A stretch of 64,000 nt of DNA from Corella eumyota (taxonomy: Eukaryota; Chordata; Ascidiacea; Phlebobranchia; Corellidae), in the NCBI GenBank assembly GCA_963082875.1, contig OY720102.1, positions 7,192,001 to 7,256,000 of the forward strand, in the 5' to 3' direction. Position numbers and translations under genes: made by a program. Shown piece by piece: positions 37,501-48,500 of the stretch (positions within the stretch are counted from its first letter, which is position 1; the number at the start of each line of letters is the position of its first letter). The notes under the pieces were generated by a model that saw only the letters and a program-made list of their open reading frames with translations, ran no database searches and was not told where the DNA came from.

Positions 37501-40500
37501 AAACGGTATAAACTTGATTAATGCGCTATAAACGCTATAAACTCTTGCTGAGTCAGCATTTAATCAGCAGCATAATTATCAGGTAATTATAATCTTTAAT
37601 ATCCCACACTGCCACGAGTAACTCGAGACTGGATCGGAGTAACTGATGTTACTCTATGTTTAAGTCGCGCATTCGACTTTCCCACATCGAGGATAAAGAT
37701 ATATACAAAAAAGTGCAAGTAATTTCAGTTTATTTATTTTGTCATTAGCTTAAAAACAAACTTACTGGCATCTTACCATTTTCAACACAAATTGCACGCA
37801 CAGGCGAAAACTGTCCAGTGTTCTGGCAGAAAGCAGTAACAGATCCGCTAATTGTAAATCCAGGATCACATTGGTAAGTTATCACTTCATTAACATCATA
37901 AATTGTTTTGTCTGGCAGAAAGAAGCCATTGGGCAACGGTTGGGGCAAAACCAAGCAAAATCGAACTGCAAATAGAATATTGATATTAAGTCATTTTAGG
38001 GCGTGTAAAATAAAGCAGGCTTTACGCTTTCTTTTGTATATATTTATTTTTTTCATATTTATTCAATTTTCTTGTGTATTTTGTGAAAAAGTTTACCTCG
38101 AGACTTAAAAATATAGTAACAACTGTTACCCTGTCCCGGTCTCGAATTGCCTTTGGCAGTTTAGGATATTTTAGATTATATTTGCCTAATAATAAAACTG
38201 TTGATTAAGTGTAGGCTCAACAGAAGTTTATACGGTTTATAGCACCTTACTCAAGAGGGTTACAGCATGACAGAAGTGAGGATCAAACCAAAGATATAAT
38301 TTTTTGCCAATTATTTTTACTTTTCAATCTTTTACCAAATTTAATTACAAATGTTAATGCTTTTTTAAACAACTATCAATTAACAAATAAATATCTACTT
38401 TATTACAATACATCTCCTAGGTACTTACATAACTCGCAATTTACACCCTCTACTATACTAGGACACTGACAGGTATAGCCATTTATGCGATCCATACATA
38501 TCCCACCATTTCTACAAGGACTGGAAGCACATTCATTAATTTCTAGAAAGTAAATTTAAAACATCATCAAAATTATATATAACCTTTTTGTAAGCTGTCG
38601 CAACATTTGACATTTACAAGAAATACAAAAAACACTTTTTACAACACAGAAAAAATTTTATAATGAAGCGCAAAAAATTATAATAAATTCTAATTATTTT
38701 ATTAATAAAAGTTGTTTAAAAAATATGGTCTATTTATAAAGCAGCCCCAACAAAATACCAACCATAATTTAATATAATAAATTAACTTGATAGTGCAATA
38801 TCTAATTTTAAAATGTAAATTTTTATTCTAAACTAATAATAATAAAAAAAAAATGAAAAAATAAAATTACCGTCACATCTGGGTGGATTAACAAAACCAG
38901 GAGCACAGTTAGGGCGGAGACGAATAACTGAAATAATAATTTTTGATACGTTAATAAAACCTTAAGGCAAATAGCTTAGTTAAAAATTTTACACAATTTT
39001 TATTGACTGTAAAAACTGAATCAGTAAAAAATTTAATAACCCTATGATCAAGCAAATTGTTTTTAACATAGTATAGAACAATAATTATTTTTTTGTATAT
39101 AAATGCCTTTATCCTTGATGTGGAAACGTCAAATGTGCGACCTTAACATAGAGTAACATCAGTTACTTCAACCCAGTCTTGAGTTGTCTTTTAGCAGTTT
39201 GGAATATTTTAGAGATTATAATTGCCGAGTAATTATGCTGCTGATCAAGTGCTGGCTCAGCTGGAGTTTCTACCGTTTATAGCACCTTACTCAAGGGCGC
39301 CAAAGCATGAGAGCAGTGGAAATTGAACCCACAACCTTATGGTGGTGTAGCAAGTGTTCTTACCACTACACCACGCTGCCAATTATGTTTACACTGACTC
39401 TAACTTTTTAAAATTTGTTTTAAAAATAAAAGTATTCTGACTTAACATATATACATATTGTTTAAAGTATATGGTAATACAAAATAAGATGTGATTTTTT
39501 TTCATATTTTACTAAAATTTTTACTAGTTAGAGTTGAAACATAACATCTTCGCACTTGTGGGTCCCAGCAACATTGAAATCTGCTACATGATGATCTAAA
39601 AAATAATAAACAATATTAAATTTTATTTTATATTTATTTATCCTTGATGTAGAAAGGTTGACTTCATGACTTAAACATAAAGTAACATCAGTTTGTTGAC
39701 TTCAGCAGTTTAAGATAATATAGATTTAAAAATGCCTAATAATTAAATTGCTGATTAAGTTTTGTCTCAACAGGAGTTCAAACCATTTATGGCGTTTTAC
39801 TTAAGGCACTACAGCATGAAAGCAGTGGGGATCAAACCCAGAGTCTCATGTAATACAGCCAAATGTTCTAATCACTACACCACAATGCCAGCATATTTTA
39901 TTACCGGCAGCATGGTGTAGAGATAAGAACAATTGCTATACCACACATGGAGTCAGAGGTTTAATTCTCACTGCTTTCATGCTGTAGCGCCCAAATGGAT
40001 CGAATGGATCGAATCGAATGGATCGAACGAATCGAATGGATCGAACGGATCGAACGGATCGAACGGATCGAACGGATCGAATGTATATCATCAAATGCAT
40101 CGAATGGATCAAATGGATAGGATGGAACAAAAATATTGCATAAATTAAACCCTACCCCGACCCTCACCCATTCAGAATAAGCATAATGCAATGATCCATT
40201 CGGTCCATTCGATCCGTTTGGTCCATTCGATCCATTTGGTTTAATCGAAAACCATTTGATATACGTTTGGGTACATTCTATTTATTCGATCTATTCGATC
40301 CATCCGATCCATCCGATCCATTCGATCCATTCGATCCATTCGATCCATTCGATCCTGTATAGTTTATAGGTACCTCTTAATCAGCAGTATAATTATCGGA
40401 AAATTATAATATATAATATCCCAAACTGCCACAGGCAACTCAAGATTGTGTCGGAGTAACCCAATGTTACTCTATGTTTAAGTCGCGCATTCGACTTTCC

Positions 40501-41603
40501 CACATCGAGGATAAAGTTAAATACAAAAAAATACTGTTTTTTAATTTTTATAGTATAAATTGAGCATTTGTAATTAAAAAAAAATTGAAATAAAAAGTAA
40601 ATAAATTACGCAGTGGTAAAGCGCGGGTGTCCACAAATTCTTGTTCTAGTAGTACATCTTTTAAGGATTTGAGATCCTTGAAAGCCAGGTTCTCCACCAA
40701 AAGTTAATAAAACTAAAAAAAATTTAAAACAAATAAACAAAATATCCTATTGTCAGTTTTTGTTTTATATTTGACATCTTAATTTAATAAAAAATTTAAC
40801 TATATAAAAACTTTAATTCTATTACATATGATCGATATAATAGGCAAATAGCATTAATTAAAATTTGGTCATTACAGTCTTAAAAATTTTTAAAAATGTC
40901 AAAAAATTTTGTAAATTTGAAAATATAAACGAATCGCTTATTCGCACAAATAACTCTCTAATTACCTGGTCCATTGCTTGGCTGTTGTAGGCCATTGTTT
41001 GTAGAAACAGGTAATGAAACTATTGGAAGAAAATAAACTTCAAATTATTTTGTTTTTGTAAACAGCATTCTAAAGTTTTAAACACCCCGCCTTTTTATCA
41101 AATTTGAATATTAAGTAAAGAACGTTTTCGACAATACGATTAAGGTAGTTTCCCTAAAACATTACAGCACATAATTGTGTTTTTTTTCTATTAAATAGTT
41201 TATTTATTGATAAAATTATAGTCATTTAATTTAAGCCCTACCTCTATGAAAACATCTTGAAAAAAATGATGCGCGTTCGTCATAACAGCAACGCCTACAA
41301 CATTTTTAAAGATATTAATATTCTCATAGCTTTTAAAGATATGAATTTACATAAATAATCTTTTGTGGCATATAAAATTACATCCGGTAGAAGGCACTTT
41401 AGTAACATTAACGTTCACGATGAAGCGTAGATATTTAAAATATATACTTACTGAGCTTCGCACCGAGATCTAGTCACGAAAATGAAGCCACAGGGCCTTC
41501 TTGAGCGAGGTGACAACGCAAAATTACAAAAACTACGCTGCGCGTTGATACGGATTTTGAATATTGTAAAAAGAAGTATGGCATGAGCAAGCCTTAGAAT
41601 CAT
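13549..41603 (-). CDS. Giant secreted trefoil-EGF-multi-CCP protein (gene B)
   Basis: I assemble 51 exons, about 3,200 residues. N-terminal exons: 41603-41452, 41294-41242, 41019-40966, 40712-40610, 39595-39525, 38927-38871, 38542-38429. Then come 41 CCP exons, the first at 37965-37777 and the last at 15754-15548, followed by 15400-15275, 14430-14215 and 13790-13549 with the stop. Order in the protein: signal peptide (MILRLAHAILLFTIFKI), P-type trefoil, a short Cys-rich region, an RLRPNCAPGF..CD exon, one calcium-type EGF, 41 CCP-like modules and a shared C-terminal module. Nearly every internal junction is phase 1. No membrane segment or GPI signal is visible after the signal peptide, so secretion is likely. 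Trefoil, EGF and CCP modules bind proteins and sugars in mucus, egg coats and complement factors; the role here is unknown. Paralogue of the gene at 43961-51998. Confidence 0.85.
13917..14140 (+). mobile_element. Diverged SINE copy
   Basis: 5' head missing; CCACTGCTCTTATGCAGTAG through AAGGATAAATAATAT is recognisable. Confidence 0.65.
14560..14860 (+). mobile_element. tRNA-derived SINE
   Basis: Complete plus-oriented copy (CCGGCAGTGTGG to the TATATATAAAAAAA tail) in a gene B intron. Confidence 0.88.
14872..15162 (+). mobile_element. Diverged SINE subfamily copy
   Basis: Head CAGTGGTGTAAAGGTCAGAA with GGTCCTGGGTTCGAC, and tail CAAGGATAAATAAATACAAAAAA. It resembles the partial copy at 36451. 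Confidence 0.7.
15548..23678 (-). repeat. Tandem array of 19 near-identical CCP exon-intron units (about 441 bp)
   Basis: Exons of exactly 207 nt start (low coordinate) at 15548, 15989, 16430, 16871, 17312, 17748, 18189, 18630, 19071, 19513, 19949, 20388, 20829, 21270, 21712, 22153, 22595, 23033 and 23472, spaced 436-442 bp. Each encodes V-C-N-R-P ... NGVIDPDSSTYDENDG ... CSPMYTLVDGSNNMI ... C ... MC-R-A, with only a few substitutions (TTMFDP, TTLFDP or TTLFNP). Introns are nearly as alike as exons and fall into a few types. No SINE lies within the array, unlike neighbouring introns, so the expansion or homogenisation is recent. Confidence 0.97.
23907..23985 (-). pseudogene. Truncated CCP exon relic in gene B
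   Basis: Only the last third of an array-type CCP exon remains (CMDTTLFDPVVP, then LCRAG and a GTATAT donor). The first half, including the acceptor side and two of the four cysteines, has been replaced by unrelated AT-rich sequence. It is probably skipped by splicing. Confidence 0.75.
24791..25050 (-). mobile_element. Diverged SINE
   Basis: Minus-oriented; the tail and body are clear, the head decayed after CTCCTACAGCCTGAG. Confidence 0.75.
28125..28378 (-). mobile_element. tRNA-derived SINE
   Basis: Minus-oriented, with a small deletion between the TATATATCTC tail and CAAACATAGAG; head CACGCTGCTG. Confidence 0.85.
28861..29152 (+). mobile_element. tRNA-derived SINE
   Basis: Plus-oriented, full length, in a gene B intron directly beside CCP exon 29387-29184. 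Confidence 0.87.
29472..29800 (+). mobile_element. Two abutting SINE pieces
   Basis: 29472-29550 is a minus-oriented 3' fragment. 29551-29800 is a plus-oriented copy lacking the first bases of the head. Confidence 0.7.
30589..30914. repeat. Inverted-repeat element built of GAACCCCTT units
   Basis: It begins GACATTTGAACCCCTT and ends AAGGGATTCAAATGTC, the inverse with one mismatch. The left two-thirds is a loose tandem array of CATTTGAACCCCTTA-like units and the right end holds them inverted. No reading frame. It may be a small MITE or a foldback element; no clear target duplication was found. Confidence 0.7.
31304..31590 (+). mobile_element. tRNA-derived SINE
   Basis: Plus-oriented full copy; its A tail ends about 20 bases from CCP exon 31816-31613. 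Confidence 0.88.
31878..32171 (+). mobile_element. tRNA-derived SINE
   Basis: Plus-oriented. It shares diagnostic changes (CACGAGCTTAATTATTAGAC) with the copy at 32531, to which it is related by a local duplication. Confidence 0.88.
32531..32820 (+). mobile_element. tRNA-derived SINE
   Basis: Plus-oriented copy inside the 649-bp duplication. Confidence 0.88.
33104..33409 (-). mobile_element. Young tRNA-derived SINE
   Basis: Minus-oriented, with a long poly-T (poly-A tail) and intact head. It is inserted in the second arm of the 649-bp duplication. Confidence 0.92.
33491..33788 (+). mobile_element. tRNA-derived SINE
   Basis: Plus-oriented full copy following the duplicated segment. Confidence 0.87.
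34280..34524 (+). mobile_element. SINE lacking its 5' head
   Basis: Starts at the B-box region (GGTCGAGGGTTCAATTCC) and runs to the TATACAAAAAAA tail. Confidence 0.8.
34933..35212 (+). mobile_element. tRNA-derived SINE
   Basis: Plus-oriented copy; the tail abuts CCP exon 35422-35219. Confidence 0.86.
35551..36060 (+). mobile_element. SINE plus adjacent 5'-truncated SINE
   Basis: 35551-35836 is a full plus-oriented copy. 35860-36060 is a second copy starting at AAGGTGCTATAAACAG. Confidence 0.83.
36451..36877. mobile_element. Two head-to-head SINE pieces
   Basis: 36451-36605 is a plus-oriented diverged copy (GGTCCTGGGTTCAATTCC). 36607-36877 is a minus-oriented copy lacking its last head bases. 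Confidence 0.75.
37232..37387. repeat. Small inverted-repeat element (TTGTACTTTACGG...)
   Basis: Two direct copies of TTGTACTWTACGGCCCTTG with AATT, then a partial third, followed by inverted GAATTAGCAGGGACTGTAAAGC. A single copy of the arm (CTTGTACTTTACGGTCCTTG) occurs at 152-171, so it is dispersed. Possibly a tiny MITE. Confidence 0.65.
37417..37712 (+). mobile_element. tRNA-derived SINE
   Basis: Plus-oriented with a short internal duplication of the TATAAACxxTATAAAC part. Confidence 0.85.
38031..38298 (-). mobile_element. Diverged SINE
   Basis: Minus-oriented; tail and body recognisable, head lost after GATCAAACC. Confidence 0.75.
39087..39380 (-). mobile_element. tRNA-derived SINE
   Basis: Minus-oriented full copy in the intron between the second Cys-rich exon and the EGF exons. 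Confidence 0.86.
39630..39891 (-). mobile_element. Diverged SINE
   Basis: Minus-oriented, with scattered deletions; head CACCACAATGCCAG. Confidence 0.78.
39904..40531 (+). mobile_element. SINE split by a palindromic satellite
   Basis: The head 39904-39992 (CCGGCAGCATGG to TGTAGCGCCC) and body 40363-40531 (CCTCTTAATCAGC to the tail) belong to one SINE. About 365 bp of GGATCGAAT-type repeats separates them. Confidence 0.82.
39991..40356. repeat. Inverted GGATCGAAT / ATTCGATCC minisatellite arms
   Basis: 39993-40125 is an array of 9-10 bp units ATGGATCGA on the plus strand. 40196-40355 is the same unit inverted (TCCATTCGA). A spacer of about 70 bp (ACCCTACCCCGACCCTCACC) separates the arms, which can fold into a long hairpin. 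Confidence 0.88.
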
Positions 41604-42939
41604 TTTAGAGTTAGCTGAAATTAAACAATACGAATCGTTAAACAAAAGAAATACGCAATTTTCTTAGTAACGTTATCGCACCAAATAATGTTTATTGTAG
41701 CCGTGTAATTTCTATATATTAAACTAAACAAACTACTAAACACAATTAAATATATTAGAAAAGCTTGTAGAAAAAAATCAGCCTCCGTTTTTTTTTTAGC
41801 TCGAGCTGCATACGCTTTAAATTATCTTAACCTTTAAAGAAACTGCTATTTCTGTTTATCAACAACAAATAAAGCTTCTAAAATAGAAATGCTAATAAAT
41901 ACACTAACACGACCCTTGTTGCTTTTGTTGCTAAATCTAGGTTAATATTAACCTAGTAAAAATATGTTGCTACAAGTTATCTAGCTTTGGCAGGTTAGAT
42001 CCATTCTACCATGTTTTACTTAAGCCGATAATTTAAAATTTGGGTTACATTTCTACTCCACCCTTTATTTAATAGAGCCTACAGCTAAACTGTCGTATTT
42101 GGACGAGAGGTCGCCGGTGCTGTGTGTAAAAATAACTGTTTATAAAACAAGAGGCCTTTTTTATATCTGCAAAATATTATCCACCCTTACAGACATTTTA
42201 CAACTTTTAACTTTAATGTTAAATAAACTGAAATCTAACCACGTCTGACCATTTAGCGGTTTCCCTGTCTATTTACAGGTGATTTGTTTAGAATACCTTA
42301 ACCGTAACCAGCAAAATGTTTCGAAAAAATAATATTATGAATATGAGTTTATGCCGTAATGAAGCCTCGGGGTGCAAAAAAATAACAGCACCGAAACCGT
42401 TAGTTTCACTGACCTGTATGTACTTTATATTATTATTTTAAATTAAATGGCGTTTATGAATTTCGCATTTAGCCTGCGCGTTCGATCGTTTACTTAAAAA
42501 AATACATACAAGCAATATGGCCTTTCAATTTACTGAAAATTATGTCGCGAAGAGCAACCTAAAGTTTTACGTATAAAAAATTTTTAGTATCACTTATTGT
42601 AATGTCAAATAATAAAAATAAACTGATGACGTCGCATCAGTTTAAAATAGCCAAAATCGCCTTAGCGTCGTGAAATGGTATCTCTCAATTGTCTACAAAC
42701 TGCAACATTTACAAGTATTGACTACGTCAACCAGCCTAGAAAGTTTTTTCTTTAATTTTCGCCTATTAACCATTATTGCTTAGAATATAGAATATCTAAT
42801 ATAAAAAAGCTCAACTTTAAATTCTACAATTATACTTTATAGATTCCGGGCCAACAAAATTATTTCAAAAAATCTTTAAAAAATTTTAATAAGTTAAAAT
42901 TTGCAGCAAATAGCCTAATGCTTCTACTACGTTTATAAA

Positions 42940-43221
42940 CCGGCAGTGTGTTGTAGTGGTAAGAACACTTGCTACACCAAACATGAGGTCGTGGGTTCAA
43001 TCCCCACTAATCTTATGCTGTGGCGCCCTTGAGTAAGTCACTTTGAACGGTATAAACTTCTGCTAAGCCAGCACTTAATCAGCAGCATAATTATCGGGCA
43101 ATTATAATCTATAATATCCCAAAGTGCCACAGGCAACTCGAGACTGGGTCTGAGTAACTGATGTTACTCTGTGTTTAAGTCGCGCATTCGTACCCACATC
43201 AAGGATAAAGGTGAATACAAA
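42940..43221 (+). mobile_element. tRNA-derived SINE
   Basis: Plus-oriented full copy; the last 50 bp are included in the 210-bp tandem duplication that follows. Confidence 0.86.
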
Positions 43222-43590
43222 AAGAATTGCACAGAAATTGTGCATACATAACAAACTGTACATAACTTAAATTACTTAAAGAACCGAATTGGCATTACCA
43301 TTCAAGGAGGAAGCACAGCAAGTTTTAGAAATATACAGCATGAGATCAGTGGGGATTGAACTCACGACCTCATGTGTGGTGTGTTTAAGTCGCGCATTCG
43401 TACCCACATCAAGGATAAAGGTGAATACAAAAAGAATTGCACAGAAATTGTGCATACATAACAAACTGTACATAACTTAAATTACTTAAAGAACCGAATT
43501 GGCATTACCATTCAAGGAGGAAGCACAGCAAATTTTAGAAATATACAGCATGAGATCAGTGGGGATTGAACTCACGACCTCATGTGTGGT
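43171..43590. repeat. Perfect-but-one 210-bp tandem duplication
   Basis: 43171-43380 and 43381-43590 differ at about one base (AGCAAG versus AGCAAA). The unit joins a plus-SINE tail, a unique spacer and a minus-SINE head, and both junctions fall at GTGTGGTGT/GTGTTTAAG. A very recent event. Confidence 0.93.
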
Positions 43591-43627
43591 GTAGCAAGAG
43601 TTCTCACCACTACACCACGCTGCCGGT
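43545..43627 (-). mobile_element. SINE head fragment
   Basis: Minus-oriented 5' part (CAGCATGAGATCAGTGG to CTGCCGGT). A shorter part lies in the upstream arm of the 210-bp duplication. Confidence 0.8.
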
Positions 43628-43960
43628 GATTTAAATACCAATGTGTTACACTATAAAAGTAATGGTCATTTAAGAACAATTTTTGCCAACCATTAAATCA
43701 AAAATCAGCCCTAAACACAACCTGTCCACTAAAAAGTAACTAATAAGAAAAATAAGGGTAAAAAAAAACACAATATTTGACTCCTTTTACATTTAATTTT
43801 GTCACCAAAACAACGCAATTAGGAATATAAGTTGTTTAGTAATATTCAAAGTCAAGTAATAATACAGATGGATAGTAAATAAAAGTAGTTCACCACGTTA
43901 CAAATACAAGACTGTTAGAATTAAAATTACAGGCTCTTTAAGTTGGTACTAGATATGGTT

Positions 43961-45559
43961 TCAGGGCCTTGATAACATTGAACATCGTTCTGGCATTCTC
44001 GGACGCTGGCACATTGCTATTTGAATTGAACCGCATTGGGTATTCGATAACTCGAACACGTAAGTGAATTCTATTGTTGGGTCCAACGATGCCTCCGATT
44101 CAACCAACACGCACAAGGGCTGTCCATTATCAGATGGTATATTAGTATAAAAACTTATATCCGCCAAACTACCATCTCTATGAACAATATCATCACCTGG
44201 AATATGAAAAATAACTTATATTGTGCAAAATTACATCTCCGTAACAGAAAATTTCGTTTTAGTCCAACTCGACGTGGTTTTGAGTACGGAAAAAAGTTAC
44301 TGTAGTGAAACGTTGAAGTTGAATTAAATAGTAATCTTAAATGTAGTTAAGCAAGGCTAAACAACTTACGCTCGAAACTCTGGTTTATATTTGAAATAAA
44401 TAAAAAACAGGGTTAACTTTTTTAAGTTATTAAGAAACCTACATTAGCAAATAACTGCAGGCTCAAACAGGCCCAAATAGACAACAAGGGCTCCTAATTT
44501 AGTGTCCATTTTTTGGTAAAAATGGCCTCCATTTAAAACTACATTTACCAACCTTGGTATTCAAGATCGGCCATAAACACTGTTTGAGGAATGCCCCTAC
44601 TTGAAGCTCCGGTTGCTATAGCAACGGCAATGCCGAGAGAGTGACTATCACTCGAAATAGGTCGCACCAAAAGCGTTTCATCACAGAAATCGTTGGGATA
44701 ATCTGGAAGCATTGTTCCCCGATATTCCATAGGATACTGGTTTTGTGGATTACCTTGCGTCCATTCTTAAAAAAGCAAAAAAAAATTAAAGTAGTTGACA
44801 TCTCAAGAAATTAAAGATTGATTTAGTGCTAACGTTGTTATCGAAAGCATGTCCGGAAGCGTGGTGTTGTGGTAAGAACACTTGCTACACCCCACATGAG
44901 ATCGTGGGTTTAATCCCCACTGCTCTTATGCTGCAGCGCTCTGGAGTAAGGCGCTATAAACGGTACGAACTCCTGCTGAGTCAGAACTCAATCAGCAGCA
45001 TAATTACCGGGCAATTATAATTTATAATATTCAAAAATGAAGAAGGCAATTCGAAACTGAGTCAGGGTAGCAGTTGCTACTTTATGTTTCGGTCGTGCAT
45101 TTAACCCTCCCACATCGAGGATAAAGATATATACAAAAAAGTGACTTCGGCCGGCGGACACCTCCTTTACCGTGAATTTTTTTTAAACAGGGGTGTACAA
45201 AACCGTCAATATTTTTAGGAAGATATTGAAGGTGATTTATCACGCAAAATCAGCAATAACTAATTTGAACCATGTTGGTATTTAGATACTATAAAACAAT
45301 AGTACGTAAGTTGTCGATTAGTCGTATTTCGCAAACAACGCCTTAATTCAAAATAATATTTAAAGCGAATAAGACTTATATTAATATAGTTTTGTATTAA
45401 TATATAATTACTTACCACCAAAATAACCGTTAAGCATGACTGTGTAAGTAGGCCCAGTAAAAGTGTCCAATTCACAGCAACCCTCGTCTGGTCCTGACCT
45501 CAAACAACCTAAGGTACCAAAATTATTATCCGTGGCGCAGATGCCATCTATGCTACAAT
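43961..45559 (-). other. Gene A C-terminal module
   Basis: 45559-45416 encodes [20 protein letters not shown] ending in a GCC motif. 44765-44553 encodes [17 protein letters not shown] ... [17 protein letters not shown]. 44196-43961 encodes [17 protein letters not shown] ... [14 protein letters not shown] and the stop. The shared core with gene B is GIAVAIxTG and a late C-x-x-x-I-x-x-x-x-C-Q-R. Confidence 0.75.
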
Positions 45560-48500
45560 CTTTAAAAATAAAAATTTCAAAGTTTAATGTTTACTCGATA
45601 TTAAGGATATGTTGCTTGCCACATAGTACTTATATAAAACCAAAAAAGGACTGCTGTTTCAATTTTACAACAAACATATTTAACAGAAATTTTTTTTTAT
45701 GATAGGTTTTATATTTCTTATTGGGGAAGGGTGTACTGTTATGTCGTGTTTTGAGCTATCCGTAAACGCCGTGGTCGTGAGTCCAATCCCCACTGCCCAC
45801 ATGCTGTAGCGCCCTTACGCAAGGCGATATAAACGGTATAAACTCCTGTTGAGTCAGCACCTAATCAGCAGCATAATTATCGAGCAGTTATAATCTATAT
45901 AATATCCCAAACTGATAAAGTCAACTCGAGTCTGGGTCGGAGTAACTGATATTACTTTATGTTTAAGTCGTGCATTCGACCCCTCACATCAAGGACAAAG
46001 ATATATACAAAAAAGTTCATCCAAAACTCCCCTTCGTTTTCCTTGGAAAAAATAAGGAAAAATGTAAACATTAAAAAGTAAAAAAACCTGGAAAACAAAT
46101 TGAGCCCGAAGGAAAGCTCTCAAACTGTCCAGTACTTAAACATGTAATCGAGGCAGGTGCAAACTCAGGTACCGGGAATAGGCTAAATAAATTGGAATCA
46201 CGACAAACGTAACTTGCAGGTAACCCATCATAAAAAATGGATTGAATTTCAAAATAAATTGCTCCTTCAAAAAGCGGGGGTAAGGAAGAGCATACTGAAA
46301 AATTGAAGTCAAAACAAAACAGGTAAAATTACGTTTTGCCAATTTTTAAATTCACCAAACCCATATTTCAATATTTAGCAAATATTTAAAGGTTTAGTAT
46401 TGTAACTTTCGGGCACCATCTAAAATATAAATTTCAATTTCTAAAAAAATGTTCACTGAGACCTCCAAGACATGCTGTATTTGAAGGAAATTCCTCGAAA
46501 ATACCATTTTCCTGACAAAGAGCGGTTACCATGGTTTCTACGATTTGATTTATAACTAAAACAAATCCATCAAAGCATGTAAAGGTAAGCATATCCCCCA
46601 TCATGTAAGGAGGGTTGGCCAGTGTTGTAAATGCCCCATTTTCGAGGTTTGGTGTTGAACTACATTCTAAAATGGTATTAAAAGTAAAGTAATTTTCTTG
46701 GTGTTGGTTTTGTTTTAAAGAAAAACACGATGTTTGATTGTAGCTATAAAAGTCATACAGTATATAAATTTTTCTAATTATCAGAACACTTCCTACACTA
46801 CATGAGGTCCTGTGTTCAATCACCAGTAATCCCATGCTACCACGCTATAAACAGTATGACTCCTGCTAACCCAACACCTAATTAACAGCTCAATTATCAG
46901 GCAACCATAATCTATAATATTCCAAACTGCCACAGGTAATTCGAGACTTGGTCCGAGTAACTGTTGTTACTCATTATTTGGGTCGCGCATTCGATCCACA
47001 TCAGAGATAAATTTATACAAAAAAAGGAACAATATGAAATCTGTTAACACCTCTTCGACAAGAAGTTCCTGAAGGTATTGTTTCAAAATCACCACTACTT
47101 TGACATTGAATATCCACACTATTAATAATTTGATTCATCTCATTAACTAAATGATAACCATCATCACAAGTGTATGTAAGTATTAAGCCTTCATAATATT
47201 GACCCCTCATTGGTGCAAAATCTCCATTCGAAAGCAGAGGTGGGGCGGAAGCACATTCTTAAAAGAAATAAATTAATTCTTAATGCTTTAAAACTTTAAA
47301 TTAAGAAAGTTTGTGAAAACACTTAATCACACTCTTTAACTATAGGGATTTGTAATCGAACAATAGTGCCAATTTAACCGGAAGCGTGGTGTAGTGGTAA
47401 GAACACTTGTTACACCACACATGAAGTCATGGGTTCAACACTCACTGTTATCATGCTGTAGGGCCTTTAAGTAAGGCGGTATAAACGGTATAAACTCTTG
47501 CTGATCCAGCACTTAATTGGCAGCATAATTATACGGCAATTAGAATATATAATATCCCAAACTGCCACAGGCAACTAGAGACTGGGTCAGTGTAACTGTT
47601 GTTACTTTCTGTTTAGGTCAAGCATTCGAATATATCAGTTACCTCTTCGACAAGATATTCCTACTTCTATGGGTTCAAAACCACTCTCTGTACACTCAAT
47701 TTCAAAAGGTTGATCTACCACAACCGCAAAAATATTAATAAGTAGGTAATTGAAATTACAAAAATATCTAAGAATTACACCCACTGTAAATGGGGGTGGT
47801 CGTGAAGCTAGATAAATTCCATTTAAAAGCATGGCGGGTGAAGAACATCCTAAAAATTTAAAAAAAATGTTGTAAAACACCAAATTGTTAGTATTTAACG
47901 ACAGAAAAAGCGGGCAATGTTGAATTACAATTTCGAAAGTTACAGTGCGTGAAACAAACCTCGTACACATCTTGTTCCTGGAGGTATTGGTTCAAAATCA
48001 CCACTGCCAAGACATTCCCTAAGCAAAGATTGAATTACCATATCCATGTCATTGACTAGTACAAAGTTCACATTACAAGTGTACTCTAGCCTTACTTCTT
48101 CAAAGTATGGCAATTCATTCGAAGCTGCAAAATCGCCATTACCGAGAATTGGGGGGGTGGCACATTCTTAGAAAAAATAAATGATAGTTAAATATTAAAC
48201 CAAACATGTCAAATATTAGGTTTAGAGTAAAGGTTTAGCGAGTTTTAACCACCTCTTAGACATCTTGTATATCCTGGTAACTGTTCAAAATTCCCATTAC
48301 TAAGACATTGAATGGTTAAATCTTGAATAACCTGGTCTAACACATCAACCAATACAAAACCATCGTTACAAGTATATGTAACTGGTAAGCCTTCAAAGTA
48401 TGGTCCAGATAATGGTTGGAAACCTCCATCTGTAAGAACTGGTAGTGGAGGACTACATTCTGAATATTGAAAATCGTTTAAATACATTAAAAAAATAGGT

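Larger units (their letters stand above)
24057..37965 (-). other. Gene B CCP exons 1-22, mostly diverged
   Basis: CCP-like exons, all phase 1-1: 37965-37777, 37117-36941, 36254-36078, 35422-35219, 34732-34529, 34217-34002, 33090-32884, 32441-32235, 31816-31613, 31212-31009, 30542-30330, 30082-29873, 29387-29184, 28636-28433, 27723-27517, 27284-27078, 26848-26642, 26406-26200, 25974-25762, 25339-25127, 24640-24431, 24260-24057. The first three are short classic modules of 59-63 residues. Later ones carry an insert V-L-V-D/N-x-x-N-x-x-I between the second and third Cys. The four exons at 26200-27723 are copies of array units. SINEs occupy many of the introns. Confidence 0.85.
38429..41603 (-). 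other. Gene B head: signal peptide, trefoil, Cys-rich, EGF
   Basis: Exons 1 and 2 join as CGFIFVTRSRCEAQ then RCCYDERASFFSRCF, giving the trefoil pattern C...R..CG......C...CC.D.....RCF. Exon 3 (41019-40966) is an 18-residue linker (VSLPVSTNNGLQQPSNGP) that gene A lacks. The exon pair 40712-40610 and 39595-39525 encodes LTFGGEPGFQGSQIL and SSCSRFQCCWDPQVRRCY, the latter with a second, trefoil-like CC-W motif. The EGF exon has EINECASSPCRNGGIC then CQC, the calcium-binding type. Confidence 0.85.
41604..43960. other. Spacer between gene A stop and gene B start
   Basis: No gene recognised. Gene B's promoter should lie in 41604-42900. SINE copies and a 210-bp tandem duplication occupy 42940-43627. 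I see no confident core promoter. Confidence 0.5.

Noticed and set aside
45463-45702. 79-codon plus-strand frame
   Set aside because: It overlaps antisense to gene A's Cys-rich exon, which has conserved phase and a paralogue.
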